9,325 nt of DNA from GCA-2732805 sp964516605 (lineage in GTDB: Bacteria > Pseudomonadota > Gammaproteobacteria > Coxiellales > Coxiellaceae), in assembly GCA_964516605.1 (NCBI GenBank), contig CAZFAA010000072.1, positions 1-9,325 on the forward strand, in the 5' to 3' direction. Both the position numbers and the translations under genes were made by a program. This document shows, in pieces, positions 1-7,284 of this stretch. The notes under the pieces are model-generated. The model was not told the DNA's origin and searched no databases. It worked only from the letters and a program-made list of their open reading frames with translations. How positions within the stretch are numbered: position 1 is the first letter of the stretch; the number at the start of each line of letters is the position of its first letter.

Positions 1-121
1 TAAGCTATTACGAATACCCTTCGTGCTGGGTGTTAAAGATTGTGAATCATATGAGAACTTTGTATGATGATGCACCTGATTTTGTTCATTTTTCAATTTA
101 ATAACATCATAAGGAATATTC
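1..121. other. Leader region at the left window edge
   Basis: No complete gene is visible here. A plus-strand frame is open from base 3 to a TAA at 99-101 and could be the last 32 codons of an upstream gene, but it is too short to judge. The useful content is a sigma-70-like promoter (40-68) and the ribosome binding site AAGGA at 111-115, which lies 6 nt before the ATG of the beta-barrel gene. Confidence 0.4.
40..68 (+). promoter_or_regulatory. Putative sigma-70 promoter of the outer-membrane protein gene
   Basis: A -35-like TTGTGA (40-45) and a -10-like TATGAT (63-68) are separated by 17 bp, the ideal spacing. The -10 matches the consensus at 5 of 6 positions and the -35 at 4 of 6. Transcription would start near base 75 and give a leader of about 47 nt before the ATG at 122. 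This is read by eye; AT-rich DNA yields such matches by chance. Confidence 0.45.
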
Positions 122-862
122 ATGAAAAAAATAGCTTTTAAAAAACTCATTGGTCTTTCAGTCACAGTAGTAGCAAGTTTACTGATTTCTGCTCAAAGTA
201 TGGCAGGTGGTCCAGATGTTGCTCCTCAAGATACTGTTTCATTTACGGGGTTGTATTTGGGGGGTGGTTTAGGATTTAGAGCCGTCGATTACACATTAAC
301 AAATCAGCGTAATGGCGCTTTTTTTTCAAATGACGAGACCAATAAATACCATGTTGCTCAAGCTACTCAAGAAGTTCATTTGGGTTACGGCTATGAATTT
401 GCCAATAATATCTATTTAGGATTGGTTGGAAATGTTGACTTTGCAGAAGGTATCGATAAGGTTTCAGATTCCTTTCTCCAGACGATATCATTCGCACATG
501 AGTTGGAATTCCAGCAAATGTTTGGTGTGAATGGCAATTTTGGCTACGCAATCACGCCGCGTTTCTTGCCCTATTTAACAGCGGGATGGCAATGGCAGAA
601 GCTTGAAGATACTGTGTCGAATGTATTTGGAGCATTGAGTGAGAATTTTAGTGATGATGGGTATGTGAATGGTCCTGATGTTGGTTTGGGTATGCATTAC
701 TTGGTGACCCAACATGTCATGGTGGGTGCTCTGTATTCAGCAGCATTTTACAACACGCATAAATCGACTACAGTCGTAGCTGGCGCTACACAGCTCTTAA
801 AAATTCAGCCTAACACAGTGATGACAGGGTTGTTCACGTTTGATTACTTGTTTAATTTGTAA
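122..862 (+). CDS. Outer membrane beta-barrel protein (exported porin-like/surface protein)
   Basis: A 246-residue protein with a clear Sec signal peptide: basic MKKIAFKK, a hydrophobic core at about residues 9-22, and a likely signal peptidase I site after AQSMA (residue 28). The mature part is rich in Gly and aromatic residues with alternating hydrophobic patterns typical of amphipathic strands, for example the stretches near FTGLYLGGGLGF, HLGYGYEF and FLPYLTAGWQWQ. The size suits a small eight-stranded barrel of the OmpA/OMP_b-brl type. The C-terminus is FDYLFNL, so the last residue is Leu, not the usual Phe seen in many barrels assembled by the BAM complex. The start is supported by AAGGA 6 nt upstream. 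Its TAA overlaps a downstream ATG (TAATG, 860-864), but the real hemE start is probably 928. A role in surface structure or small-solute passage is inference; the exact family is not identified. Confidence 0.8.
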   Translation: MKKIAFKKLIGLSVTVVASLLISAQSMAGGPDVAPQDTVSFTGLYLGGGLGFRAVDYTLTNQRNGAFFSNDETNKYHVAQATQEVHLGYGYEFANNIYLGLVGNVDFAEGIDKVSDSFLQTISFAHELEFQQMFGVNGNFGYAITPRFLPYLTAGWQWQKLEDTVSNVFGALSENFSDDGYVNGPDVGLGMHYLVTQHVMVGALYSAAFYNTHKSTTVVAGATQLLKIQPNTVMTGLFTFDYLFNL

Positions 863-914
863 TGAATCATTCCTCCTCAAGCACGGCTAGTGCATCAACG
901 AGGGGTGAGTTTTT

Positions 915-922
915 ACGAGGAG
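915..922 (+). promoter_or_regulatory. Ribosome binding site that fixes the hemE start
   Basis: ACGAGGAG contains a perfect AGGAG core (918-922) 5 nt before the ATG at 928. The earlier in-frame ATG at 862 has no purine-rich site in front of it. This decides the hemE start in favour of 928. Confidence 0.75.
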
Positions 923-927
923 CCGGC

Positions 928-1974
928 ATGTTAGAGTTACGTAATGACCAATTGATTCGCGCACTGTTGCGTGAGCCTGTGATGCGACGCCCTGTTTGGG
1001 TGATGCGTCAAGCGGGACGTTACTTGCCTGAATATTTAGAATTACGTAAGCAGGCTCCTAATTTTATGACATTTTGCAAAACGCCTGAAATGGCGTGTGA
1101 GGCAACACTACAACCTTTGCGCCGTTTTGATTTGGATGCCGCAATTATTTTCAGTGATATTTTAACAATTCCTGAAGCGATGGGTATGCCACTGCAATTT
1201 ACGGTGGGTGAAGGTCCACAGTTTTTGGATCCTTTGCGTGATGCAAGGTCTATTCGTAATTTAAAAAAGATTGATGTGAATGAGCAGTTAGGTTATGTGC
1301 GCGATGCGATTGCCTTAACAGTAAAAGAATTGGATTACAAAGTGCCGCTCATTGGCTTTAGTGGGAGTCCTTGGACGTTGGCGGCGTATATGATCGAAGG
1401 GCAAGGCAGTAAAACATTTTTCTATCCGCGCGCTATGGTGTATAACGCACCTGAATTATTGCACGATTTATTAGCGCAGCTTACACGCATTATAATTGAT
1501 TATTTAACAATGCAAGTGCAAGCAGGTGCACGTGTTTTAATGGTATTTGACAGCTGGGGTGGCTTGTTATCGCAAGATGCCTTTCGTGAATTTTCACTAC
1601 ATTATTACAAGCTTATTGCACAAAGTGTGCCGCGTGAATTTCAAGGGTATAAAATACCGTTAATTTTTTTTAGTAAAGACGCAGGTAACATGTTAGATGC
1701 GTTAGCAGACAGTGGTTGTGATGCACTCGGTTGTGATTGGAAGGTTGATTTGGGGCAAGCACGTAAGCAGGTTGGAGATCGTGTGGCTTTACAAGGGAAT
1801 TTAGATCCGGCTGTGATGCTTGCTACCCCAGAGCGCTTACGTCTTGAAGTTAAAAAAATTATTACAGCATATGGTGCAGGTAGTGGACATGTATTTAATT
1901 TAGGCCATGGCATTGATAAGAGCACACCGATTGAAATGATGCAAACACTAGTGGAGGCCGTACATGAGTACTAA
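928..1974 (+). CDS. hemE: Uroporphyrinogen decarboxylase
   Basis: A 348-residue cytoplasmic enzyme that removes four carboxyl groups from uroporphyrinogen III to give coproporphyrinogen III in haem synthesis. Both family signatures are present: PVWVMRQAGRYLPEY at residues 22-36 and GFSGSPWTLAAYMIEG at 143-158. The conserved catalytic Asp lies in IIFSDIL (D77), and the C-terminal FNLGHGI motif carries the conserved His. Length is close to the roughly 350 residues usual for the family. The frame is open back to an ATG at 862, which would add 22 Ser/Thr-rich residues, but the family normally begins as MLELRNDQLIRALLR does here, and AGGAG precedes 928. The gene overlaps the following oxidoreductase gene by 11 nt, suggesting a shared transcript and translational coupling. 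Confidence 0.96.
   Translation: MLELRNDQLIRALLREPVMRRPVWVMRQAGRYLPEYLELRKQAPNFMTFCKTPEMACEATLQPLRRFDLDAAIIFSDILTIPEAMGMPLQFTVGEGPQFLDPLRDARSIRNLKKIDVNEQLGYVRDAIALTVKELDYKVPLIGFSGSPWTLAAYMIEGQGSKTFFYPRAMVYNAPELLHDLLAQLTRIIIDYLTMQVQAGARVLMVFDSWGGLLSQDAFREFSLHYYKLIAQSVPREFQGYKIPLIFFSKDAGNMLDALADSGCDALGCDWKVDLGQARKQVGDRVALQGNLDPAVMLATPERLRLEVKKIITAYGAGSGHVFNLGHGIDKSTPIEMMQTLVEAVHEY
1951..1957 (+). promoter_or_regulatory. Ribosome binding site inside hemE for the next gene
   Basis: GTGGAGG lies 6 nt before the ATG at 1964 and within the last codons of hemE. It supports the overlapping start of the oxidoreductase gene and translational coupling of the pair. Confidence 0.65.
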
Positions 1975-3115
1975 TCACGTTGTTATTTTAGGTTCTGGGT
2001 TAGCTGGTTATTCTCTGGTAAAAGAATTACGTCAATTAAATCAGCAAATACCCATCACATTGATTACAGCCGATCGCGGTGATTATTATTCTAAGCCACA
2101 GCTGTCAACAGCATATGATTTAAAGCGCAGTGCAGCTGATTTGGTGATGAATACCAAAGAGCAGATGGCGGAAAAGTTCAATATTAACATTGTGACACAG
2201 ACGCTAATTCAATCCATCGATCGCCATGCAAAAAAAGTTATTGCCGATCAATATGAATGTGATTACAACACGTTGGTTTTGGCATTGGGGGCGGATACTT
2301 TATCAGTCCCTTTAAATGGAGATGGTGTTGATGACGTGCATACTGTGAATACTTTAGAGCAATACGATCAATTTAGACAATCCTTAGATGGTAAAAAATA
2401 TATTGGTATTTTGGGCAGTGGACTTGTAGGTTGTGAGTTTGCGAATGATTTAATGCGTGGTGGCTATCATGTTGAAGTGATTGCACCAGATCGTTATCCA
2501 TTGCAACGTTTTGTGCCAGAACAAATCGGTTTTGTATTGCAAGATGCATTATCTGCGCAGGGCGTGGTATGGCACCCATGTCGCTTTGCAACAGAAGTGA
2601 ATCACAGTAAAAATGGCTATGATATTTTATTAGATAATATGCAAAAAATAACGGTAGAGGCTGTGTTGAGTGCAATTGGATTGCATCCGCGCACGCAATT
2701 GGCGCAATCTGCTGATTTAGCTGTAGAGCGTGGCATTGTTACCAATGCGTTATTGCAAACCTCAGATCCTTCTATTTACGCGTTAGGTGATTGTGCTGAG
2801 GTGGGTGGACATGTTTTACAGCATATCGCGCCACTGCTCGTGTGTGCGCGTGCATTAGCAAAAACATTAAATGGTGAGCCAACTTCAGTGCGTTATCCGG
2901 CGATGCCGATTATGGTCAAGACGCCAATCTGTCCGATTACAGTTTGCCCTGTGCCACATTCTGTAGAAGGAGTGTGGCATGTGACAGGCGAGGCGCCTAA
3001 CTTAGAAGCGCACTTTATCAATTCTCACGGTAATTTATCTGCTTTTGCATTATCGGGTACTCTGGTGCAACGGCGAGCTGAATTACTGAAAAGGTTGCCA
3101 GATGTTTTTGAGTAG
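1964..3115 (+). CDS. Rubredoxin-NAD(+) reductase-type FAD-dependent oxidoreductase
   Basis: A 383-residue flavoprotein of the pyridine nucleotide-disulfide oxidoreductase fold. The N-terminal FAD-binding Rossmann motif is GSGLAG (residues 10-15) after VVIL; a second dinucleotide motif GSGLVG (151-156) is for NAD(P)H. LVLALGA (104-110), LSAIGLHPRT (235-244) and the second FAD motif YALGDCAEV (272-280) are all in the expected order. No redox-active CxxC pair is visible near the FAD motif, which argues against thioredoxin reductase or dihydrolipoamide dehydrogenase. Length and the KPQLSTAY segment (44-51) fit rubredoxin reductase (AlkT/RubB group) or the related NorW. The usual role is to pass electrons from NADH to rubredoxin, but no rubredoxin gene is in the window, so the partner is unknown. 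It starts 11 nt before hemE ends and has its own RBS. Confidence 0.85.
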   Translation: MSTNHVVILGSGLAGYSLVKELRQLNQQIPITLITADRGDYYSKPQLSTAYDLKRSAADLVMNTKEQMAEKFNINIVTQTLIQSIDRHAKKVIADQYECDYNTLVLALGADTLSVPLNGDGVDDVHTVNTLEQYDQFRQSLDGKKYIGILGSGLVGCEFANDLMRGGYHVEVIAPDRYPLQRFVPEQIGFVLQDALSAQGVVWHPCRFATEVNHSKNGYDILLDNMQKITVEAVLSAIGLHPRTQLAQSADLAVERGIVTNALLQTSDPSIYALGDCAEVGGHVLQHIAPLLVCARALAKTLNGEPTSVRYPAMPIMVKTPICPITVCPVPHSVEGVWHVTGEAPNLEAHFINSHGNLSAFALSGTLVQRRAELLKRLPDVFE

Positions 3116-3129
3116 TTGATAATGATCCA

Positions 3130-3717
3130 ATGACTTTATATTCGTTAGCTATCACTCTTGTTCTGGTTATGGATCCTCTTGGAAACATTCCTATTTTTCT
3201 GTCGATACTGCAACGTTTTAGCCATAAACGTCAGATACAGATTATTGTCCGTGAAGTGATTATTGCTTTTTGCATTTTGTGTTTCTTTTTGTTTTGTGGC
3301 CCTTTTGTGATGCGTTGTCTGAATTTATCAATGAACGCGCTAAGTATTGCAGGGGGAATTATTTTATTTTTAATTGCAATACGTATGATTTTCCCGACTG
3401 AGAAAAAAGAGGCTCCCGAAAAAGAAGATGAGCCTTTTATTGTCCCACTGGCCATACCACTTATTGCAGGGCCTTCTGCTATTGCAACCGTGCTGTTGTT
3501 TGCTTCGCGACAGCCCCATCAATTATTATTATTGTTTAGCTCAATTGTTGCGGCAACACTGGTATTTTTAATCATTATGTTGTGTTCACCTTACTTAATG
3601 CGTATTTTAGGGCGGCGTGGTTTAGTGGCTATTGAGCGTTTGATGGGTATGCTATTAACAGCGATTGCCGTTCAAATGTTTTTATCGGGTATTGAGCATT
3701 TAGTCCATTCAGGGTAA
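3130..3717 (+). CDS. MarC family integral membrane protein, YhgN-like
   Basis: A 195-residue inner-membrane protein with about six hydrophobic segments. Family hallmarks are visible: DPLGNIPIF at residues 15-23, the glycine-bearing helix SIAGGIILFLIAIRMIFP at 72-89, EPFIVPLAIPLIAGPSAIAT at 101-120 and IERLMGMLLTAIAVQMFLSGI at 168-188. The central hydrophilic loop (about 90-102) is charged, with many Lys and Glu. Length and motif pattern are closer to E. coli YhgN (about 197 residues) than to MarC itself. The family's function is not established; an antibiotic-resistance role once proposed for MarC is not well supported. The start lies 14 nt after the preceding stop with no strong RBS, so translation may depend on coupling. 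An ATG at 3122 reads into a stop at once and is not an alternative. Confidence 0.88.
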   Translation: MTLYSLAITLVLVMDPLGNIPIFLSILQRFSHKRQIQIIVREVIIAFCILCFFLFCGPFVMRCLNLSMNALSIAGGIILFLIAIRMIFPTEKKEAPEKEDEPFIVPLAIPLIAGPSAIATVLLFASRQPHQLLLLFSSIVAATLVFLIIMLCSPYLMRILGRRGLVAIERLMGMLLTAIAVQMFLSGIEHLVHSG

Positions 3718-3742
3718 TTGTAGATTCAATAAGAGTTCTAAT

Positions 3743-4651
3743 ATGAGTGAATCCAGAAGTTCTTTTCTGCAAGGCATGTTTTTTCTTATTTTGGCGCAGA
3801 CCATGGTGGGCATTAATATTGTCTCGTCCAAGTACGTTGTTGCGACGTTGCCTATTTTACTGATATTAACAATTCGCTTTACCTTAGCCAGTTTTATGTT
3901 ATTACCATTACATTGGCTCACGCCCGCCAAAAAAATTCCGATTCGCGCTTATTTTGCCAAGCTGACACGCCGCGATTGGTTTTTTATCGTGGCGCAAGGT
4001 TTGTGTGCTGGTATTTTTTTCAATGTGCTGATGCTATGGGGATTGCATTACACGGGTGCGAATGTGGCGGGCATTATTACAAGTGCATTACCAGCTATCA
4101 TTGCGATTTTATCTTTAATTGTACTTGGGGAGACCATTTCCGGTAAAAAAATAGTATGTGTATTTTTTGCAACATTAGGTCTTGTTGTGATTGCATGCGA
4201 CAAACTGCGTGGTGTGAGCATGACCCAGTCTCTTGTGGGTGATGTGCTGATTTTCTTATCCTTGTTACCTGAAGCGATGTATTACATTTTATGTAAAATG
4301 CACGTTAACGCTCTGCCTGTGTTTCTCGTTTCGGCATTGCTCAATGGAATTAATGCTGTGCTCTTATTGGCGATCCTGCTCTTTTATTTTCATACTTGGG
4401 GTTCGCTGACGATTACGCTTTCAGATTGGGTTGTGCTGATGATTCTTGGTTTAAGCTCGGGACTTTTTTATGTGTTTTGGTATTTCGGCTATAAGAAAGT
4501 AGATGGGGTGATGGCTTCACTATCTACTGCCATTATGCCGGTGGCTACCGTTATGATCGCGTGGTTGTTTCTGGGTGAGCAACTCACGCTATGGCAATCT
4601 GTTGGCATGAGTATGGTAATATTTTCCATCGCAATTTATGCAAAACGTTAA
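3743..4651 (+). CDS. DMT superfamily EamA-type transporter (drug/metabolite exporter family)
   Basis: A 302-residue, strongly hydrophobic protein with about ten membrane helices and the internal duplication typical of EamA proteins. The LGE signature ends each half, at residues 128-130 (LGETISGKK) and 277-279 (LGEQLTLWQSVG), each followed by another helix. The first half opens with WxxN-like packing replaced by MVGINIVSSKYV near residues 21-32. The GLHYTGANVAGIITSALPAIIAILSL segment (starting at 100) is the conserved core of repeat one. The substrate cannot be read from the sequence; relatives export amino acids, nucleotides or drugs. It follows the MarC-like gene by 25 bp, with AAGAG at 3731-3735 7 nt before the ATG. 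It ends 29 bp from the 3' end of the convergent minus-strand gene. Confidence 0.88.
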   Translation: MSESRSSFLQGMFFLILAQTMVGINIVSSKYVVATLPILLILTIRFTLASFMLLPLHWLTPAKKIPIRAYFAKLTRRDWFFIVAQGLCAGIFFNVLMLWGLHYTGANVAGIITSALPAIIAILSLIVLGETISGKKIVCVFFATLGLVVIACDKLRGVSMTQSLVGDVLIFLSLLPEAMYYILCKMHVNALPVFLVSALLNGINAVLLLAILLFYFHTWGSLTITLSDWVVLMILGLSSGLFYVFWYFGYKKVDGVMASLSTAIMPVATVMIAWLFLGEQLTLWQSVGMSMVIFSIAIYAKR

Positions 4652-4680
4652 CCATGTCAAGCTAGCTCCCCATTTTAGAA
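4652..4680. other. Short convergent intergenic region
   Basis: These 29 bases separate the stop of the transporter gene from the stop of the convergent minus-strand gene. They contain the small palindrome AGCTAGCT (about 4660-4667) but no stem followed by a T-run, so I see no intrinsic terminator. Confidence 0.5.
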
Positions 4681-5486
4681 TCAGCCATATGATGAGTTAG
4701 GTGTAAATTCATCCATACGCAGATTAAAATTGAATCTCTTGCCGCCGAACAGGCTATAATCATTTTCCCAGTGCTGAGGCGGAGGAGCGATCTCATTCTT
4801 AGTTGATGCGTTGCTAAAAAAGCTTATAGGTGTTGTAGTTTGTTGCTCAGGAAGCTGTGTTTGTATTGCTGCAGCCACTGCTGCAGCATCTTCTTCTTCT
4901 TCTGGGTGTTGTTGAGCAGCAGGTAGCGGATGGGCTGCATCTGTTGTTACAGTTACTGTTTGCACTGTTTGCACTGTTTGCACTGTTAGCGCCTTTGCTG
5001 CTGTGCGAGATTTGGCTTCTGTGGCATGTTGTTTCGCAAGGTCTTTTTGACACCTGTTTAAATTAGTTTGTATCTGATTTTTAAGAATAGCAGCAGTCGG
5101 CAATCCTTTCGTCGAGCATTTAAACTGTAAGTAAAGACCTTCTTTAGTAGCATGCATAGAATTAGCCAGATGATCTAAAAATTTATCGATGTAATAATCC
5201 TGATTCATAATATTTTCAACATTGATCTTAATTTCAGGCGTTATTCGCTCAATTAGACCTATAATTTTTTCGCGAGTAAGCTCAAGAGATAAGTATGTCG
5301 TATTTTGTTTTGTTTCTTTTTTGAAAGTAAATTCGCCTTGAGGAAAGATTTTACATAAGAACGTATCTAAGTTGGTAATTTTTTTCTCATACAAGCCTGG
5401 GTTTGTTGGTGCTTGAGTGTCACTAGCGATTGCACTTGCTGTAGTCTGTGATTTTGTTACAGCAGCTAAGCTTGCCGTAGAACTTG
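4681..5486 (-). CDS. C-terminal part of a large repeat-containing protein (same gene as the part at 5587-7202)
   Basis: The frame is open from the gap edge (first full codon at 5484) to the TGA at 4681-4683, giving 267 residues. It starts with a repeat copy (SSTASLAAVTKSQTTASA), then a short linker (IASDTQAPTNPG). A folded-looking region of about 120 residues with mixed strands and helices follows, beginning YEKKITNLDTFLCKIFPQG. The next stretch is low-complexity: an (VQT)n run, a Glu run PEEEEDAAAV and a Gln-rich stretch. It ends with a tail finishing FNLRMDEFTPNSSYG. A TTG at 5394 could be called as a start if the gap were ignored, but it has no convincing RBS and the frame runs unbroken through the repeat to the gap. 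No known family recognised. Neither a signal peptide nor a membrane helix is visible. The long disordered linker suggests a multidomain protein. Confidence 0.75.
4955..4990. repeat. 9-bp tandem repeat encoding Val-Gln-Thr units
   Basis: ACTGTTTGC is repeated three times exactly (4955-4981) followed by a variant ACTGTTAGC (4982-4990). On the minus strand it encodes a TVQTVQTVQT run in the low-complexity part of the large protein. The 9-bp period keeps the frame, so slippage would change the linker length without breaking the gene. Confidence 0.85.
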
Positions 5487-5680
5487 NNNNNNNNNNNNNN
5501 NNNNNNNNNNNNNNNNNNNNNNNNNNNNNNNNNNNNNNNNNNNNNNNNNNNNNNNNNNNNNNNNNNNNNNNNNNNNNNNNNNNNNNGCACTTGCTGTAGT
5601 CTGTGATTTTGTTACAGCAGCTAAGCTTGCCGTAGAACTTGCCGTAGCACTTGCTGTAGTCTGTGACTCTGTTGCAGCAG
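5432..5680. repeat. 60-bp (20-residue) tandem repeat spanning the assembly gap
   Basis: A 55-bp sequence at 5432-5486 recurs without a mismatch at 5587-5641. After the 5 bases CCGTA (5642-5646), a diverged partial third copy begins at 5647 (first 20 bases identical, then 3 mismatches to about 5680). The period is 60 bp, or 20 codons on the minus strand, with unit SQTTASATASSTASLAAVTK. The two exact copies lie against each edge of the N block, so the array probably continues through it and the copy number is unknown. The Ser/Thr/Ala content suggests a flexible linker. Confidence 0.9.
5487..5586. other. Run of 100 Ns (assembly gap)
   Basis: Exactly 100 unknown bases, a length often used by convention for gaps of unknown size. 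Both edges lie in the same repeat unit: the left edge stops after AACTTG and the right edge resumes at GCACTTG. The missing bases in phase are CCGTA plus any whole number of 60-bp units. Confidence 0.95.
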
Positions 5681-7202
5681 TAGATTCTATTTTAGATTCA
5701 TATAAGTTTGCATCATCTATTTTTTTAATTGCAGGAATGAGTTGTTCTTTAATATAGTTAACATAAGAACTTCGTTTTTTATTTTCAGGATCTTCTATTA
5801 ATATTTTTATGCAGTGCGCTAGCACCCGCAAGAACATTGGCTTTGCACTTTTGGCAGGTAAGACTGAAATTTCTTTTAATGCATAACCTAAAATCTTTAG
5901 TAACTTCCTGTTTAATTCTTTATTTGTTTTATGCAAACATACTGCATTGAGTATATTCGATAAAATGCTCAGTAATGCATTATCTTGAGTTTTTTCTATT
6001 TTTAAAAAAGAGTTAATTTTAATAAAAAGAGGGTCGATTTCCTTTTCCTTATAGTCATCAGTTATTTTTTGTGTTGATAATAAGGCAGTCAAGTTTAAAC
6101 AATCAGCCCAACAAACTAAGGAGCTCAAATTTTCAAAAATAGATTCTGCTCCAGATTGAGAATAAAATTTGCTATATTTTGAGAAAAATTTATAAGCGCA
6201 TTCAAATTTTTCTAGACCGTCTGTTGATATATTAAAGATAAAAAATTGATGCATTGTTTCAAGAGCGCGTTGTGTAGCGTTATTTAATAACTCACCACGT
6301 TCTTTTAAGATTGGTGCATATGTTTGCAGCAACTTGGCTTGTTCAACACTACAAGTCAGTCCCATAGGACCCATAGCAGTAGTTAGCCTCTGGGCTATAT
6401 TTGCCAGGTATCCTTGATCAAAATTGAATATTTTTTTTAAATCTTCATTATTTATAACTAATTTCTTTAATAAATCTATGCAGCCCCAAACTGTTGCTTT
6501 CTGTAGGAGTGGTTGATTAGGTAGGAAATGCTCCTTAATCAATTCCGAACACGGTATCGGTTGTTGTTTGTAGTATGCTTCACACAATTCTCTAAGACGT
6601 TGCGAGAGCTTGAAGCAGGTTGGGCTATCTTGTTGGTTATTTTTTTGAGTGATGAATAATAATTGGTGATAAATTTGTATCAGTAGACGTATAACTGTTG
6701 CATCGTAACTTACTAAAATTGATGGTGCTAAGTGACCTACAACAAAATTTATTGCCGAAAGATACAATTCGTTTGCATTTTCAGGTTTAATTTTAGCAAG
6801 ACTTATAGATTCTGTTATTTCGTTTAGTAAATCTGCTGTATGCTGCTGGACCTGATCCAACATTTTTCCTGGAACAATTTGCGTATTTAGTGGCGCTTTT
6901 GCAACTTTTATTGCGAGCCTGTCAAGCATTTCGATGCTACATTGATCAAGCATTTTCAATGTTTGGGTTAATCCCGTTGGATGTTCGCATAATCTACTAT
7001 TGTTTTTTGGATTTATTTTTTTTCCTTTAAAATACCCGCTTAAATTTGGTGGAGTTGGGTTGGCTATCATTTCTAGTAAATTATTACATGAAGATAAGTT
7101 ATGTAGATAAAAATTTATCAGACCTGATTGTGATGATGCTATCTTCTTTTCAAAAGGATTTTTAAATTCATCTGGAAAAGGTGGTAATTCCGGACAATTC
7201 AT
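5587..7202 (-). CDS. N-terminal part of a large uncharacterised helical protein (continues across the gap to 4681)
   Basis: The ATG at 7202 opens 538 codons up to the N block. The first 510 or so residues are rich in Leu, Ile, Lys and Asn and look like a chain of amphipathic helices, for example ELYLSAINFVVGHLAPSIL and LLSILSNILNAVCLHKTN. Several scattered Cys residues are present. I see no signal peptide, membrane span or catalytic motif, and I recognise no family; an alpha-solenoid is one reading. From about residue 513 it passes into the Ser/Thr/Ala repeat. The DNA is more AT-rich than its neighbours (15 of 60 bases are G/C at 6001-6060, against 26 of 60 in pcnB at 8041-8100). No good RBS precedes the ATG, but no other usual start codon lies upstream in frame as far as the tRNA. 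An effector of a host-associated bacterium is possible but is inference only. Confidence 0.75.
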
Positions 7203-7284
7203 TTTGGTTCTATGGGCATATTGTGAGACGTGTTTTTTTGGGGAGCTTAAAATAAAATAAACTGGTATGAGAGTGTATCGATAT
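7203..7284. other. Spacer between the tRNA-Glu and the large minus-strand gene
   Basis: These 82 AT-rich bases hold no gene. On the minus strand there is an A/T stretch (about 7248-7262) and AGCTCCCCA (7239-7247), which recurs in opposite orientation at 4664-4672 beyond the other end of the gene. I find no convincing separate promoter, terminator hairpin or Shine-Dalgarno sequence. Confidence 0.4.

Noticed and set aside
1..123. Minus-strand frame of 41 codons, open from an ATG at 123 to the window edge
   Set aside because: No ribosome binding site, it overlaps the start of a well-supported gene, and plus-strand frames are also open here. The stretch is too short to separate from chance.
4652..4680. 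Bidirectional terminator between the convergent genes
   Set aside because: Only an 8-bp palindrome is present, without a stable stem and adjoining T-run.
4857..5066. Open frames on both strands opposite the low-complexity tail (Leu-rich plus frame, Ser/Arg-rich minus frame)
   Set aside because: They are shadows of simple-sequence DNA encoding Glu, Ala, Gln and VQT runs, with biased composition and no start signals.
4681..5394. A separate 237-residue gene starting at TTG 5394
   Set aside because: No convincing ribosome binding site precedes the TTG, and the same frame stays open upstream through the repeat to the gap. It is the end of the larger gene.
5466..5486. The large gene ending just after the gap with residues QVLRQA
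   Set aside because: This ending arises only because the gap is written as exactly 100 bases, which shifts the frame. The repeat copy beyond the gap encodes the expected repeat residues in another frame.
5432..5680. CRISPR array
   Set aside because: The repeats are directly tandem with a 60-bp period and no unique spacers, and they keep a protein reading frame.
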